Part shown: positions 51,136-63,282 of the stretch, in pieces
Layout: each line of letters begins with the position of its first letter
Numbering within the stretch: the stretch's first letter is position 1
NCBI RefSeq assembly: GCF_014652915.1
Contig: NZ_BMZS01000009.1
Location: forward strand, 275,226 to 339,225
Direction: 5' to 3'
DNA length: 64,000 nucleotides
Source: Thalassobaculum fulvum
GTDB taxonomy: Bacteria; Pseudomonadota; Alphaproteobacteria; Thalassobaculales; Thalassobaculaceae
The notes under the pieces: generated by a model
The model's input: only the letters and a program-made list of their open reading frames with translations
Databases searched by the model: none
What the model was told of the DNA's origin: nothing
Made by a program: the position numbers and the translations under genes

Positions 51136-52277
51136 TCAGACCCGCTTCGCCACCTCCTCCAGCATTACCTCGGTCGCGCCGCCGCCGATCGCCTGCACCC
51201 TGGCGTCGCGGACCATGCGCTCGATCGGGGCCTCGCGCATGTAGCCGAAGCCGCCGTGGAACTGCTGGCAGTCGTACATCACCCGGTTCACCAACTCGCC
51301 GCAGTACGCCTTCACCATCGACACCTCCTTGACGCAGTCGCGCCCGAGGGTGTCCAGCCAGGCCGAGTGGTACAGCAGCTGGCGGCCGGCCTCGACCTCG
51401 GCCAGGCGCTGGGACAGGCGCTGGCGGATCGCCTGCTTGTCCCACAGGGTGCCGCCGAACGCCTTGCGCTGGCGCACGTAGTCGACGGTCATCTCCAGCG
51501 CCTTCGACGCCTCGCCGAGCGCCTGGGCTCCGAGCACCAGCCGCTCGTTCTGGAAGTTGCGCATGATCGCGTAGAAGCCGCGATGCACCTCGCCGAGCAC
51601 GTTGGCGTCGGGCACGAAGCAGTCCTCGAACACCAGCTCGGCGGTGTCGGAGCTGCGCCAGCCCATCTTGTCGAGCGCCCGGCCGACCCGGAACCCTTCC
51701 ATGCCCTTCTCGACGATGAACATGGTGACCGAGCGCGAGCGCGGATCTTCTGCGTCAGTCTTGGCGGCGACGAAATACAGGTTCGCGTTCACCCCGTTGG
51801 TGATGAACATCTTCGAGCCGTTCAGCAGCCAGCCGCCGCGGGTCCGGACCGCCCGGGTGCGGATGCCGGCGACGTCGGAGCCGGCGTCGGGCTCGGTCAC
51901 CGCCACCGCCGTGATCAGCTCGCCCGAGACGATGCCCGGCATCCAGCGGTCCTGCTGCTCCGGCGAGCCGGCGTTGGCCATGTGCGGCGACGCCATGTCG
52001 GTGTGCACCAGCACGGTGATGGCGAAGCCGCCGAAGGTCGAGCGGCCCAGCTCCTCCGCCAGTACCATGGTCGCCAGCGTGTCCATGGCCGAGCCGCCAT
52101 AGGCCTCCGGGTAGCGGATGCCGAGGAAGCCGAGCTCGCCCATCTTGCGCAGCACCTCGCGCGGCGTAGTGCCGTCGCGTTCCCACTGCTCGCCGTGCGG
52201 CAGCACCTCGGCCTCGACGAAACGGCGGATCTGGCGGCGCAGCTCGTTGTGCTCGTCGCCGAAATACGGGCTCTCGG

Positions 52278-52281
<4 letters not shown>
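51136..52281 (-). CDS. Acyl-CoA dehydrogenase
   Basis: A 381-residue flavoprotein dehydrogenase. Family signatures are AVAVTEPDAGSDVAGIRTRAV, GSKMFITNGVNANLYFV and QFHGGFGYMREAPIERMVRDARV; a glutamate late in the chain is expected to be the catalytic base. It introduces a double bond into an acyl-CoA and passes electrons to ETF. As last gene of an acyl-CoA carboxylase operon it may act on isovaleryl-CoA or a longer branched acyl-CoA such as citronellyl-CoA. It overlaps the carboxylase alpha gene by four bases. Confidence 0.92.
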
Positions 52282-54316
<2,035 letters not shown>

Positions 54317-54320
<4 letters not shown>

Positions 54321-55111
54321 TTGCCGGACCGCCACGGCGGCAGCTTCTTCTCCAGGAAGCACCGCACGCCGGTGCGGCCGGGCTCGCTCTCCCAGCCGTC
54401 GGCCAGCCGGTCGGCGGTGTAGATCATGCTGTCGGCGATGGCGTGGCGGGCGACGTAGTCGATCAGCTTCTTGGTGTCGGCCACCGCATTGGGCTCGGCC
54501 TCCAGGTGGTCGGCGACGACGGCCTCGACCCGCGCGTCCAGGTCGGCCGGGTCGACCGCCTCGTGCAGCAGGCCGATGGCGGCGGCGCGGTCGGCGTCGA
54601 ACAGGGCGCCGGACAGCATGGTGGCGCGGCTGTTGGCGACGCCGATGCGCTTGACCACGTAGGGCGAGATGTTGGCCGGGATCAGGCCGAGCCGCACCTC
54701 GGTCAGGCCGAAGCGGGCGCCGCGGGCGCCGACCGCCACGTCGCACACCGAGATCATGCCGACCCCGCCGCCATAGGCCGGGCCGTTGATCCGCCCGATC
54801 AGCGCCTTCGGCAGGCTGTACAGATCGAGCAGCATGCGGGCCAGCTCGCCGCTCTCGTAGATCTGCTCGGACCGCGAGCGCTCCAGGTTCCGGGCGAACC
54901 AGGTGATGTCGCCGCCGGCGCAGAAGCTCTTGCCGGTGCCGGTCAGCACCACGACGCGAACCTTGTCGTCGTTGCCGAGGGCGTCGGCGGCCCGGCGCAG
55001 CTCGGCGATCATGGTGTCGTTGAGGGCGTTGTGGCGCTCCGGCCGGGCCAGGGTGACGCGGGCGACGCCGCGGTCGTCGGTCTCGACGGTCAGGGTCTCG
55101 TACGTCGTCAT
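54317..55111 (-). CDS. Enoyl-CoA hydratase/isomerase family protein (methylglutaconyl-CoA hydratase-like)
   Basis: A 264-residue crotonase: GVARVTLARPERHNALNDTMI, the oxyanion-hole segments GKSFCAGGDI and GPAYGGGVGM, and FGLTEVRLGLIPANISPYVV, a wording I associate with methylglutaconyl- and isohexenylglutaconyl-CoA hydratases. Within this operon it would hydrate the product of the carboxylase. It lies 34 bases after the carboxylase beta gene. Confidence 0.9.
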
Positions 55112-55145
55112 GGGATCTCCGGGCGGGTGCTACGGGCGGCAGGGT

Positions 55146-56750
55146 CTACATGCGGAACACGGGGGTGCGGCGCGGCGGCTCGGCCGGCACGCCGCAGACG
55201 ATCTCCAGGCACAGGCCCAGCACGTCGCGGGTCTGCGCGGGCTCGATGATGCCGTCGTCCCACAGCCGGGCGGTGGCGTAGTACGGGTCGCTCTGCTCGG
55301 CGTACTGGGCGCGCACCTTGCCCTCGATGGCGGCCAGCTCGGCGTCGGTGGCGGGCGCCGCGCCGTGCCGGGTGCGGCGCAGCTCCAGCATCACGTTGCT
55401 GGCGATGTCGGCCGACATGGTGGCGACCTCGGCGGTCGGCCAGGCGAACAGGAAGTGCGGGCGGAACCCGCGGCCGCACATGCCGTAATTGCCGGCCCCG
55501 TAGGAGCCGCCGACGATCACCGACAGCTTCGGCACGGTGGTGGTCGCCATGGCGTACACCATCTTGGCGCTGTGCTTGGCGATGCCGCCGCGCTCGGCCT
55601 CGGTGCCGACCATGAAGCCGGTGATGTTGTGCAGGAACAGCAGCGGGATGCCGCGCTGCTCGCACAGCGTGACGAAGTGCGCACCCTTCAGCGAGGCGGT
55701 CGAGAACAGCGGGCCGTTGTTGCCGAGGATGCCGACCGGATAGCCGTGGATGCGCGCGGTGCCGCACACCAGGGTCTCGCCCCATTCCGGCTTGAACTCC
55801 TGGAACTCGCTGGCGTCGACCAGCCGGGCGACGATCTCGCGGACGTCGTAGGGCTGCCGGCGGTCCTGGCTGACCACCCCGGTCAGCTCGTCCGGGTCGA
55901 ACAGCGGCGGCCGGCTCGCCCGGCGGTTCGCCGGCTGGGTGCGGTGCAGGTTGAGCTCGCCGACGATGTCGCGGGCCAGCGCCAGGGCCTGCGGCTCGTC
56001 GGCTGCCAGGTGGTCGGACACGCCGGACACCCGGGTGTGCATGGCGGCCCCGCCCAGGGTCTCGCCGTCGACCTCCTCGTCGATCGCCACCTTGACGATC
56101 GACGGGCCGCCGAGATGGATGCGGGCGTTGCCGTCGACCATGATCACCTGGTCGGACAGCGCCGGGATGTAGGCGCCGCCGGCGGTGCAGCCGCCGAACA
56201 CCACCGAGATCTGTGGCAGTCCCATGGCCGACATCCGGCATTGCCGGTGGAAGGTGTTGCCGAAGTGGTCGCGGTCCGGGAACACCCGGTCCTGCTCCGG
56301 CAGGTAGGCGCCGCCGCAGTCGACCAGGTACAGGCAGGGCAGCCGGTTCTGCTCGGCGATCTCCTGGGCGCGGATGTGCTTCTTGACGGTCTCGTGGAAG
56401 AACGAGCCACCCTTCACGGTGGCGTCGTTGGCGATGATCACGATCGGCTGGCCGGCGACCGTGGCGATGCCGGTGACGATGCCGGCGCTGTTCACGTCGC
56501 CGCCGTACAGCCCCCAGGCGGCCAGCGGCGACAACTCCAGGAACGGCGTGTCGGGGTCGATCAGGCGGTCGATGCGGTCGCGCACCAGCAGCTTGCCGCG
56601 GGCCTCGTGCCGGTCGCGCAGGTGGTCCGGGCCGCCGCGGATCGCCGTCGCCATGCGCTCGCGCAGCCGGGCCAGCAGGGCGTCGTAGCCGGCGGCGTTG
56701 GTCCGGAAGGCGTCGGAGCGGGGGTCGACGCGGCTGGTCAGCGGGGCCAT
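55146..56750 (-). CDS. Acyl-CoA carboxylase beta subunit (carboxyltransferase)
   Basis: A 534-residue carboxyltransferase of the methylcrotonyl-CoA/geranyl-CoA type: DRIDRLIDPDTPFLELSPLAAWGLY, GTCTAGGAYIPALSDQV-like segment (GGCTAGGAYIPALSDQ), GNNGPLFSTASLKGAHFV and SYGAGNYGMCGRGFRPHFLF. It transfers the carboxyl group from biotin to the gamma carbon of the branched enoyl-CoA. It directly follows the tetR gene with a three-base gap, as the first structural gene of the operon. Confidence 0.93.
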   Translation of the reverse strand: MAPLTSRVDPRSDAFRTNAAGYDALLARLRERMATAIRGGPDHLRDRHEARGKLLVRDRIDRLIDPDTPFLELSPLAAWGLYGGDVNSAGIVTGIATVAGQPIVIIANDATVKGGSFFHETVKKHIRAQEIAEQNRLPCLYLVDCGGAYLPEQDRVFPDRDHFGNTFHRQCRMSAMGLPQISVVFGGCTAGGAYIPALSDQVIMVDGNARIHLGGPSIVKVAIDEEVDGETLGGAAMHTRVSGVSDHLAADEPQALALARDIVGELNLHRTQPANRRASRPPLFDPDELTGVVSQDRRQPYDVREIVARLVDASEFQEFKPEWGETLVCGTARIHGYPVGILGNNGPLFSTASLKGAHFVTLCEQRGIPLLFLHNITGFMVGTEAERGGIAKHSAKMVYAMATTTVPKLSVIVGGSYGAGNYGMCGRGFRPHFLFAWPTAEVATMSADIASNVMLELRRTRHGAAPATDAELAAIEGKVRAQYAEQSDPYYATARLWDDGIIEPAQTRDVLGLCLEIVCGVPAEPPRRTPVFRM

Positions 56751-56753
56751 GGC

Positions 56754-57359
56754 CTATGCCTCCGGTCGGCCGAGCAGGCCGTGCAAGGCCAGGTCGGCAT
56801 AGCGCCGGGCCAGCCGGTCGACGTCGCCGCGCGCCGGGTCGAACCACTCCAGCGAGGCGTTCATGGCGCCCAGCAGGAACAGCCGGAAGGTGGCGGTGTC
56901 GACCGAATTGCGCACCGTGCCGGCGGCCCGGGCGCGGTCGATGATGGCGTCCCAGAGCGCCTCGTAGCGCTGCCGGGCCGGCAGGTTGGCCCGGCGGACC
57001 TCGGGCGGGAGCTGGCCGAAGATCCGGACGTTGGCCGAGGTGTAGTCCGAGTAGGCCAGGAACGCCTGCAGGTGCTGGCGGATCGCGGTCGTGAGCAGGC
57101 GCTCGGGCGAGGGGCCCTGCGGGAGCGCGGCGACCGCCCGCTCGACCGCCTCGTGCACGAGCGCGATGCCGATGTCGAGCACGGTGGCGACGATCTCGTC
57201 CTTGGAGCGGAAGTGGTAGTACAGGCTGCCGGCCTTCAGCCCGGCCTCGTCGGCGATGTCGCGCAGCGACACCCCGGCATAGCCGCGATCGCGGAACTGC
57301 CGGGCGGCGACGTCGAGGACGCGCTGGCGGGTGTCTTCGGCCTTCGAGATCGCAGTCAT
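56754..57359 (-). CDS. TetR/AcrR-family regulator of the acyl-CoA carboxylase operon
   Basis: A 201-residue repressor. The N-terminal helix-turn-helix contains GVSLRDIADEAGLKAGSLYYHF; the C-terminal domain (about 85-200) includes a QHLQAFLAYSDYTSANVRIF helix and WFDPARGDVDRLARRYADLAL, resembling the family of fatty-acyl-responsive TetR proteins. It leads the operon and its start codon lies inside a perfect palindrome, so it very likely controls itself and the downstream genes in response to an acyl-CoA. Confidence 0.9.
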   Translation of the reverse strand: MTAISKAEDTRQRVLDVAARQFRDRGYAGVSLRDIADEAGLKAGSLYYHFRSKDEIVATVLDIGIALVHEAVERAVAALPQGPSPERLLTTAIRQHLQAFLAYSDYTSANVRIFGQLPPEVRRANLPARQRYEALWDAIIDRARAAGTVRNSVDTATFRLFLLGAMNASLEWFDPARGDVDRLARRYADLALHGLLGRPEA

Positions 57360-57375
57360 CTAACAAACGTTAGAT
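57358..57375. promoter_or_regulatory. TetR operator overlapping the tetR start codon
   Basis: Perfect arms ATCTAAC (57358-57364) and GTTAGAT (57369-57375), 4-base spacer. The left end overlaps the tetR ATG and the right arm covers the predicted -10 box. Confidence 0.75.
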
Positions 57376-57395
57376 AGATTTATACGGCAGGTCAA
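57367..57395 (-). promoter_or_regulatory. Promoter of the tetR-acyl-CoA carboxylase operon
   Basis: On the minus strand, TTGACC (57395-57390) and TAACGT (57372-57367) are separated by 17 bp. Transcription would start at about 57360, next to the ATG at 57359, predicting a leaderless or nearly leaderless message. Confidence 0.55.
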
Positions 57396-57474
57396 CGGAC
57401 TGCGAGACCCCGGCCGAGGCCGGCGCTACCATCGCCGCTTCCGTCGACTGCCGTTCGCCGCACCGAGAGGACCC

Positions 57475-58536
57475 ATGACCGCTTTCGCCGACATCGACAC
57501 CCCCGCCGTCCTGGTCGACCTCGACGTCGCCGAGGCGAACGTCAGCCGGTTCCAGGCCTATTGCGACCTGCACGGTTTCCGGAACCGGCCGCACATCAAG
57601 ACCCACAAGCTGCCGGTACTGGCGAAGCTGCAGACCGCGGCCGGCGCCGCCGGCATCACCTGCCAGAAGATCTCCGAGGCCGAGGCGATGATCGCCGAGG
57701 GCGGCGTGACCGACGTGCTGCTGACCTACAACATCGTCGGGTCGGCCAAGCTGGCCCGCCTGCGGGCGCTGGCGGGCCGGGTGCGGCTGTCGGTGGTGGC
57801 CGACAGCGGGGAGGTCGTGAAGGGGCTCGGTGCCGCCTTCGCCGATGCGCCGGACCCGCTGACCGTGCTGGTCGAGTGCGACACCGGGGCGCACCGCTGC
57901 GGCGTCGCCTCGCCGGCGGCGGCACGCGACCTCGCGCTCGAGATCGAGGCGACCGACGGCCTGCGGTTCGGCGGGCTGATGACCTATCCGCCGGTCGGCG
58001 GGACCGCGGCGGTGCAGGCGTTCATGGTCGAGGCGACCGGGCTGTGCGAGGCCGCCGGCCTGCCGGTCGAGCGGATCTCGAGCGGCGGCGCGCCCGACAT
58101 GTGGCGGGCCCACGAGGCGCCGATCGTCACCGAGTACCGGACCGGCACCTACGTCTACAACGACCGCTCTCTGGTCGAGCGCGGCGTATGCACGTGGGCC
58201 GACTGCGCGCTGACCGTGCTGGCGACCGTGGTGTCGGTGCCGGCGCCAGACCGGGCGGTGATCGACGCCGGCACCAAGGTCCTGACCTCGGACCTGCTCG
58301 GCCTCGACGGCCACGGCCACGTGCTGGGCCGCCCGGACCTGCGCATCGATCAGCTGTCCGAGGAGCACGGCCGGCTGGTCGCGGACGGACCGGTCGGGCT
58401 GCGCGTCGGGGATCGCGTGCGGATCGTCCCGAACCACTGCTGCGTCGTCTCGAACATGGTCGACAGCGTGGTGGCGGTCCGGGGCGAGCGGATCGAAGGG
58501 CCGCTGGCGGTGGCCGCCCGCGGCCAGGTCCGGTGA
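57475..58536 (+). CDS. D-threonine aldolase/D-serine dehydratase family PLP enzyme
   Basis: A 353-residue fold-type III PLP enzyme. The alanine-racemase-like N terminus has DTPAVLVDLDVAEANVSRF and RPHIKTHK with the PLP lysine Lys42; the C-terminal domain ends with the metal-site pattern VPNHCCVVSNM. These features define the DSD1/low-specificity D-threonine aldolase family, which acts on D-beta-hydroxy amino acids. It is divergent from tetR and 197 bases before the ABC transporter genes; any functional link is unclear. Confidence 0.88.
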   Translation: MTAFADIDTPAVLVDLDVAEANVSRFQAYCDLHGFRNRPHIKTHKLPVLAKLQTAAGAAGITCQKISEAEAMIAEGGVTDVLLTYNIVGSAKLARLRALAGRVRLSVVADSGEVVKGLGAAFADAPDPLTVLVECDTGAHRCGVASPAAARDLALEIEATDGLRFGGLMTYPPVGGTAAVQAFMVEATGLCEAAGLPVERISSGGAPDMWRAHEAPIVTEYRTGTYVYNDRSLVERGVCTWADCALTVLATVVSVPAPDRAVIDAGTKVLTSDLLGLDGHGHVLGRPDLRIDQLSEEHGRLVADGPVGLRVGDRVRIVPNHCCVVSNMVDSVVAVRGERIEGPLAVAARGQVR

Positions 58537-58625
58537 CCGGCGCGGGCCCTCGACCGACGACCTAAAGCCGGGGTTCCGTCGATTTCCCCGTGGACCCGCC
58601 ACGACACGTTATCTAACATATCAGG

Positions 58626-58633
58626 TATAAAAT
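58626..58633 (+). promoter_or_regulatory. Candidate -10 box of the sugar ABC operon
   Basis: TATAAAAT lies in a short AT-rich stretch (58605-58665) ahead of the binding-protein gene; ACGACA at 58601-58606 is a weak -35 candidate with a 19-bp spacer. A leader of about 95 bases would result. Confidence 0.35.
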
Positions 58634-58733
58634 CTCAGAAAGCCCACCGATATCAATCTCCTAAGGGTTGTTTTCGGCAAAGGGCGTGGTCGTGCGCCGT
58701 GCAAGGCGGCGTCGCTCAGAGGAGGAAATCCCC

Positions 58734-60071
58734 ATGACGAAAGTGAAGTTCAGCCGTCGCCAGGTGCTCGCCACCACGGCCGCGACGGCTGCCGCATTGG
58801 CCATGCCCTACGTCCGGGGCGCACACGCCGCCGGCAAGGTGACGGTCGGGTTCTGGGACCACTGGGTGCCGGGCGCGAACGACACCATGACCAAGCTCTG
58901 CCAGCAGTGGGCGGACAAGAACAAGATCGAGGTGCAGATCGACTACATCACCTCGCAGGGCCAGAAGAACCTGCTGACCGCCGCCGCCGAGATGCAGGCG
59001 CGATCGGGCCACGACATCCTCGCCCTGCCGACCTGGCAGCCGAACGACAAGGCTGCGGCGCTCGAGCCGGTCGACGACATCATGGGCGAGCTGATCAAGC
59101 AGAACGGCGACGTCAACGACACGGTCAAGTATCTCGGCCGCAAGGAAGGCCACTGGATCGCCGTGCCGGCGACCACCGGCAGCCAGTTCAAGGGGCCGTG
59201 CTCGCGCATCGACCTGCTGAAGAAGCACGCCGGCATCGACGTCCAGGCCATGTACCCGGCCGGCGCCGAGCCGCAGGCCGACGGCTGGGACATGGAGACC
59301 TTCGTGACCGCGGCGGAGAAGTGCGCCGCCGGCGGCAACCCGTTCGGCATCGGGCTCGGCGTCACCTCGGACTCGGTGGACGGGGTCGGCGCGTTCTTCA
59401 GCTCGTTCGGCGCCAACCTGGTCGACGAGAAGGGCGACATCCACGCCCGGTCGGACAGTGTCCGCGAGGTCATGGAGTTCATGAAGCGGCTCGGCAAGGT
59501 GCTGCCGCAGGACGCCGCGGCGTGGGACGACGCCTCGAACAACAAGTTCCTGGTGTCCGGCCAGGGCGCGATGATCCTGAACCCGCCGAGCGCCTGGGCG
59601 GTCGCCAAGCGCGACGTGCCGGCGGTCGCCGAGCAGTGCTGGACCCACGGCATGCCGAAGGGACCGGCCGGCCGCTACGGGCCGTACCTGCCGTATTTCT
59701 GGGGCATCTGGGAGTTCGGCACCAACAAGGCGGCGGCCAAGGACCTGCTGGTCCATCTGTCGCAGCCCGACAATGTCGGCCAGCTGGTGGCGGCCAGCGG
59801 CGGCTACGACCTGCCGTCCTTCGCCAACCTGACCAAGTTCGACACCTGGGCGAACGAGGCGCCGCCGAAGGGCACGCTGTTCCACTACCCGGATCCGTAC
59901 CTGCAGCAGATCAAGTCGATCGCCGGGGCGCCGGCGCCGGCCAACATCGCCTTCCAGATCTACAACCAGGGGCTCCAGACCAAGATGGTGGTCCGGTACC
60001 TCCAGGGCGAGAAGCTGGACGACGTGCTGTCCTGGGCGGAGTCCGAGCTCGAGGGCTACAGCCGGACCTGA
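58734..60071 (+). CDS. Sugar ABC transporter substrate-binding protein (family 1), Tat-exported
   Basis: A 445-residue extracellular solute-binding protein. The twin-arginine signal FSRRQVLATTAATAAALAMP (residues 6-25) is cleaved near AHA. The mature protein starts KVTVGFWDHWVPGAND and has MQARSGHDILALPTWQPND and late WGIWEFGTNKAAAKDLLVHL, typical of CUT1 family binding proteins for oligosaccharides or polyols. The ligand is not predictable. GAGGAGGAAAT precedes ATG at 58734. First gene of a four-gene transporter operon. Confidence 0.92.
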   Translation: MTKVKFSRRQVLATTAATAAALAMPYVRGAHAAGKVTVGFWDHWVPGANDTMTKLCQQWADKNKIEVQIDYITSQGQKNLLTAAAEMQARSGHDILALPTWQPNDKAAALEPVDDIMGELIKQNGDVNDTVKYLGRKEGHWIAVPATTGSQFKGPCSRIDLLKKHAGIDVQAMYPAGAEPQADGWDMETFVTAAEKCAAGGNPFGIGLGVTSDSVDGVGAFFSSFGANLVDEKGDIHARSDSVREVMEFMKRLGKVLPQDAAAWDDASNNKFLVSGQGAMILNPPSAWAVAKRDVPAVAEQCWTHGMPKGPAGRYGPYLPYFWGIWEFGTNKAAAKDLLVHLSQPDNVGQLVAASGGYDLPSFANLTKFDTWANEAPPKGTLFHYPDPYLQQIKSIAGAPAPANIAFQIYNQGLQTKMVVRYLQGEKLDDVLSWAESELEGYSRT

Positions 60072-60095
60072 TCCGGCCCGGCCGACCGGACCCGG

Positions 60096-60128
60096 GGGGC
60101 GGCGTCGCGCCGGTCGCGGCGCCGCCTC
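60096..60128 (+). terminator. Intercistronic stem-loop after the ABC binding-protein gene
   Basis: Arms GGCGGCGTCGCG (60098-60109) and CGCGGCGCCGCC (60115-60126), one T-G pair, CCGGT loop, extended by two more outer pairs. It sits between the binding-protein and permease genes, like the one in the TRAP operon, and has no T-run. Confidence 0.55.
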
Positions 60129-60187
60129 CTGGCCGCGGCGGCCACTCCAGCGGCGCCCCCGGTGTCGCCCGCACGAGGAGCCAAACC

Positions 60188-61120
60188 ATGGTCGATACCG
60201 CGACGAAATCCGGCGCCTATGCCGGAGCGGCGCGCCCGCGTTCCAGCCTGAAGCGGCTGATGCAGCGCAAGTCCACGATCGCCTTCCTGCTGACGCTGCC
60301 GCTGATCCTGATCATCGCGTCGCTGGTGATCTATCCGGCGTTCTACGCGGTCCATCTCGCCACCCTCAGCAAGTCGATGACCAAGTTCGTCGGCTTCGGG
60401 AACTTCACCTTCCTGTTCAAGCGGGAGGTGTTCTGGATGGTGGTGCAGCAGTCCTGCATCTTCGCGATCAGCGCCGTCGTGTTCAAAGCCCTGATCGGGT
60501 TCTTCGTCGCGCACTTCATCCACGCCATCCCGACCAAGGGCCAGCGCAAGTGGCGGGGCATGCTGCTGGTGCCCTGGGTGATCCCGCCGGCGATGTCGAC
60601 GCTGGCGTGGTTCTGGCTGTTCGATCCGTCCTACAGCGCCATCAACTGGCTGCTGGCGCTGTTCGGGATCGACCCGGTCCCGTTCCTCGGCAACCCGTAC
60701 TGGGCCCGGTTCAGCGTGATCCTGGTCAACGTCTGGTTCGGCGCGCCGTTCTTCATGATCATGTACCTGGCGGCCCTGAAGTCGGTGCCGGAGCAGCTCT
60801 ACGAGGCGGCGGCGATCGACGGTGCCAACTGGTGGCAGCGGCTCTGGTACATCACCCTGCCGATGATGCGGAACATCATCTCGATCACCGTGATGTTCTC
60901 GCTGATCGTCACCTTCGCGAACTTCGACATCGTCCGGGTGCTGACCGCCGGCGGGCCGATCGACAAGACCCATGTGTTCGCCACCTATGCCTTCCTGCTC
61001 GGCATCCAGGGCGGCGACATCCCGCTGGGTGCGGCGGTGTCGCTGTTCATGGTCCCGATCCTCGGGATCTCGGCGATCTTCATCCTGCGTGACGTAACCA
61101 AGCGGGGGAACGAGGCGTGA
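60188..61120 (+). CDS. Sugar ABC transporter permease (MalF-like)
   Basis: A 310-residue membrane protein with about six helices. The permease coupling motif appears as LYEAAAIDGANWWQRLWYITLPMM (EAA loop), and VPWVIPPAMSTLAWFWLF is typical of the MalF/UgpA side. It pairs with the next permease to form the channel. The stop overlaps the next start (GTGA). Confidence 0.92.
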   Translation: MVDTATKSGAYAGAARPRSSLKRLMQRKSTIAFLLTLPLILIIASLVIYPAFYAVHLATLSKSMTKFVGFGNFTFLFKREVFWMVVQQSCIFAISAVVFKALIGFFVAHFIHAIPTKGQRKWRGMLLVPWVIPPAMSTLAWFWLFDPSYSAINWLLALFGIDPVPFLGNPYWARFSVILVNVWFGAPFFMIMYLAALKSVPEQLYEAAAIDGANWWQRLWYITLPMMRNIISITVMFSLIVTFANFDIVRVLTAGGPIDKTHVFATYAFLLGIQGGDIPLGAAVSLFMVPILGISAIFILRDVTKRGNEA

Positions 61121-62046
61121 CCGCGACGGCAACCTTCGAGAAAGACCGCCGGGACCGGGGCGGGCCGACCCGGCCGGTTCGCCACGGCAGCATGAGCCGC
61201 GACCGCAAGCGGGCGCTGTTCTGGTCGTACTTCTTCCTGATCCTGTTCGTGATCTTCTTCCTCACGCCGCCGATCTACATGTTCATCACGTCGCTCAAGT
61301 CGAGCACCGAGATCGCCGGGGCGACCAATCCCTGGTGGGTGTTCGACCCGACGCTGGCGAACTACGAGGCGTTGCTGACCTCGTCCGAGTTCCTGACCTT
61401 CATCCTGAACTCGGCGATGGTGTCGGTGCTGGTGGTGTCGATCACCATGGTGGTCAGCGTGATGGCGGCGTTCGCGCTGTCGCGCATGCGGTTCTGGGGC
61501 TCGGCCACGCTCGCGACCGGGATCTTCCTCTGCTACCTGATCCCGGAGACCCTGCTGTTCATCCCGCTGTTCAAGATGTTCGCGGTGGTCAACGAGTTCA
61601 CCGGCATCCAGCTGCTGAACAAGTGGTACGTGCTGGTGCTGGTGTACCCGACCCTGACCGTGCCGTTCTGCACCTGGATCATGATCGGCTACTTCGCCAG
61701 CATCCCGAAGGAGCTGGACGAGGCCGCGCTGATCGACGGCGCCACCTACCTCCAGACGCTGACCAAGATCTTCATCCCGGTGGCGCTGCCCGGCATCATC
61801 GCGGCGACGATCTTCGCGTTCACCGTGTCGTGGGCGCAGTTCCTGTATCCGCTGGCCTTCACGACCTCGTCCGACCAGCTCGTTCTGCCGGTCGGGATCG
61901 TGACCACGCTGATCAAGGGCGACGTCTACAACTGGGGGCAGATCATGACCGGCGCGCTGATCGCCGCCGCCCCGCCGCTCGTCATCTACGCCTTCCTGAT
62001 GGACTACTACATCGCCGGACTGACCGCCGGCGCCACCAAGGGCTGA
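61117..62046 (+). CDS. Sugar ABC transporter permease (MalG-like)
   Basis: A 309-residue membrane protein with about six helices, starting after a basic N terminus at [21 protein letters not shown]. The coupling motif is [27 protein letters not shown]. The distribution of helices and ending [21 protein letters not shown] match MalG/UgpE-type partners. GTG at 61117 overlaps the previous permease gene by four bases. Confidence 0.92.
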   Translation: MTATATFEKDRRDRGGPTRPVRHGSMSRDRKRALFWSYFFLILFVIFFLTPPIYMFITSLKSSTEIAGATNPWWVFDPTLANYEALLTSSEFLTFILNSAMVSVLVVSITMVVSVMAAFALSRMRFWGSATLATGIFLCYLIPETLLFIPLFKMFAVVNEFTGIQLLNKWYVLVLVYPTLTVPFCTWIMIGYFASIPKELDEAALIDGATYLQTLTKIFIPVALPGIIAATIFAFTVSWAQFLYPLAFTTSSDQLVLPVGIVTTLIKGDVYNWGQIMTGALIAAAPPLVIYAFLMDYYIAGLTAGATKG

Positions 62047-62101
62047 CGAGGTTCCTCCCGCCCGCCCCGCCCCTGCCCGTTCGACATACCGGAGACCGTT
62101 C

Positions 62102-63202
62102 ATGTCCCAGGTGACGCTGCACAAGGTCGTCAAGAACTACGACGAGACTCCCGCCGTCCGCGGCATCGACCTCGACATCGCCGACAAGGAGTTCGTGGTG
62201 CTGGTCGGCCCGTCGGGGTGCGGCAAGAGCACGACCCTGCGGATGATCGCCGGGCTCGAGGACATCACCGACGGCGAGATCGTGATCGGCGGCGACGTGG
62301 TGAACGACGTGCCGCCGAAGGACCGCGACATCGCCATGGTGTTCCAGAACTACGCGCTCTATCCGCACATGACGGTGTTCGAGAACATGTCGTTCGGTCT
62401 GCGCCTGAAGCGGGTCCCGAAGGACGAGATCCGGCAGCGGGTCGAGAGTGCGGCGCGCATCCTGGACATCTCGGAGCTGCTCGACCGCAAGCCCAAGCAG
62501 CTGTCCGGCGGCCAGCGCCAGCGCGTCGCCATGGGGCGGGCGATCGTCCGCGACCCCAAGGTCTTCCTGTTCGACGAGCCGCTGTCCAACCTGGACGCCA
62601 AGCTGCGCGTGCAGATGCGCACCGAGATCAAGAAGGTGCACCAGAAGGTCCGGACCACCACGGTCTATGTCACCCACGACCAGGTCGAGGCGATGACGCT
62701 GGCCGACCGGGTCGTGGTCATGAATGCCGGGCTGATCGAGCAGGTCGGCACCCCGAACGAGCTGTACCACCACCCGCGGACCCGGTTCGTCGCCGGCTTC
62801 ATCGGCTCGCCGGCCATGAACTTCGTGCCGTGCCGGCTGGAGGAGGCGTCGGGCGCGCTGCGGATCCTGCTGCCGGGCGGGCACGCCTTCCCGGTCCCGG
62901 CCGAGCGCACCGAGCGCTACCGACGGCATGCCGGAAGCGCCGACCTGGTGTTCGGCCTGCGCCCCGAGCACGTCACCGAGACCCACCGCAACGTCGAGCC
63001 CAACCAGGAGGCGTTCGAGGTGACGCTCGAGGTGACCGAGCCGATGGGCATGGAGACCCTGGTGTACTTCCAGCTCGACGGCGCCGAGGTCTGCGGCCGG
63101 GTCAATCCGGCGGCCGGGGCCGAGGCCGGGCAGCCGATGACGCTGCTCGCCGACCTCAACCACATGCACCTGATCGACGGGACGTCCGGCCTGGTGCTCT
63201 GA
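62102..63202 (+). CDS. Sugar ABC transporter ATP-binding protein (UgpC/MsmK type)
   Basis: A 366-residue ATPase. Walker A is [10 protein letters not shown] (about 38-47), the Q-loop [12 protein letters not shown], the signature [14 protein letters not shown], Walker [15 protein letters not shown], and the switch VYVTHDQ. A C-terminal regulatory TOBE region (about 235-360) includes FGLRPEHV. It powers import through the two permeases upstream and is the last gene of the transporter operon. Confidence 0.95.
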   Translation: MSQVTLHKVVKNYDETPAVRGIDLDIADKEFVVLVGPSGCGKSTTLRMIAGLEDITDGEIVIGGDVVNDVPPKDRDIAMVFQNYALYPHMTVFENMSFGLRLKRVPKDEIRQRVESAARILDISELLDRKPKQLSGGQRQRVAMGRAIVRDPKVFLFDEPLSNLDAKLRVQMRTEIKKVHQKVRTTTVYVTHDQVEAMTLADRVVVMNAGLIEQVGTPNELYHHPRTRFVAGFIGSPAMNFVPCRLEEASGALRILLPGGHAFPVPAERTERYRRHAGSADLVFGLRPEHVTETHRNVEPNQEAFEVTLEVTEPMGMETLVYFQLDGAEVCGRVNPAAGAEAGQPMTLLADLNHMHLIDGTSGLVL

Positions 63203-63282
63203 GGGAGGCGCGGTCGCTCCAGGGTTGAAGGGGCGCCGGGTCGTCGATACCGTCTCCCCGCACCGAATGCGGGGGAGCGGGG

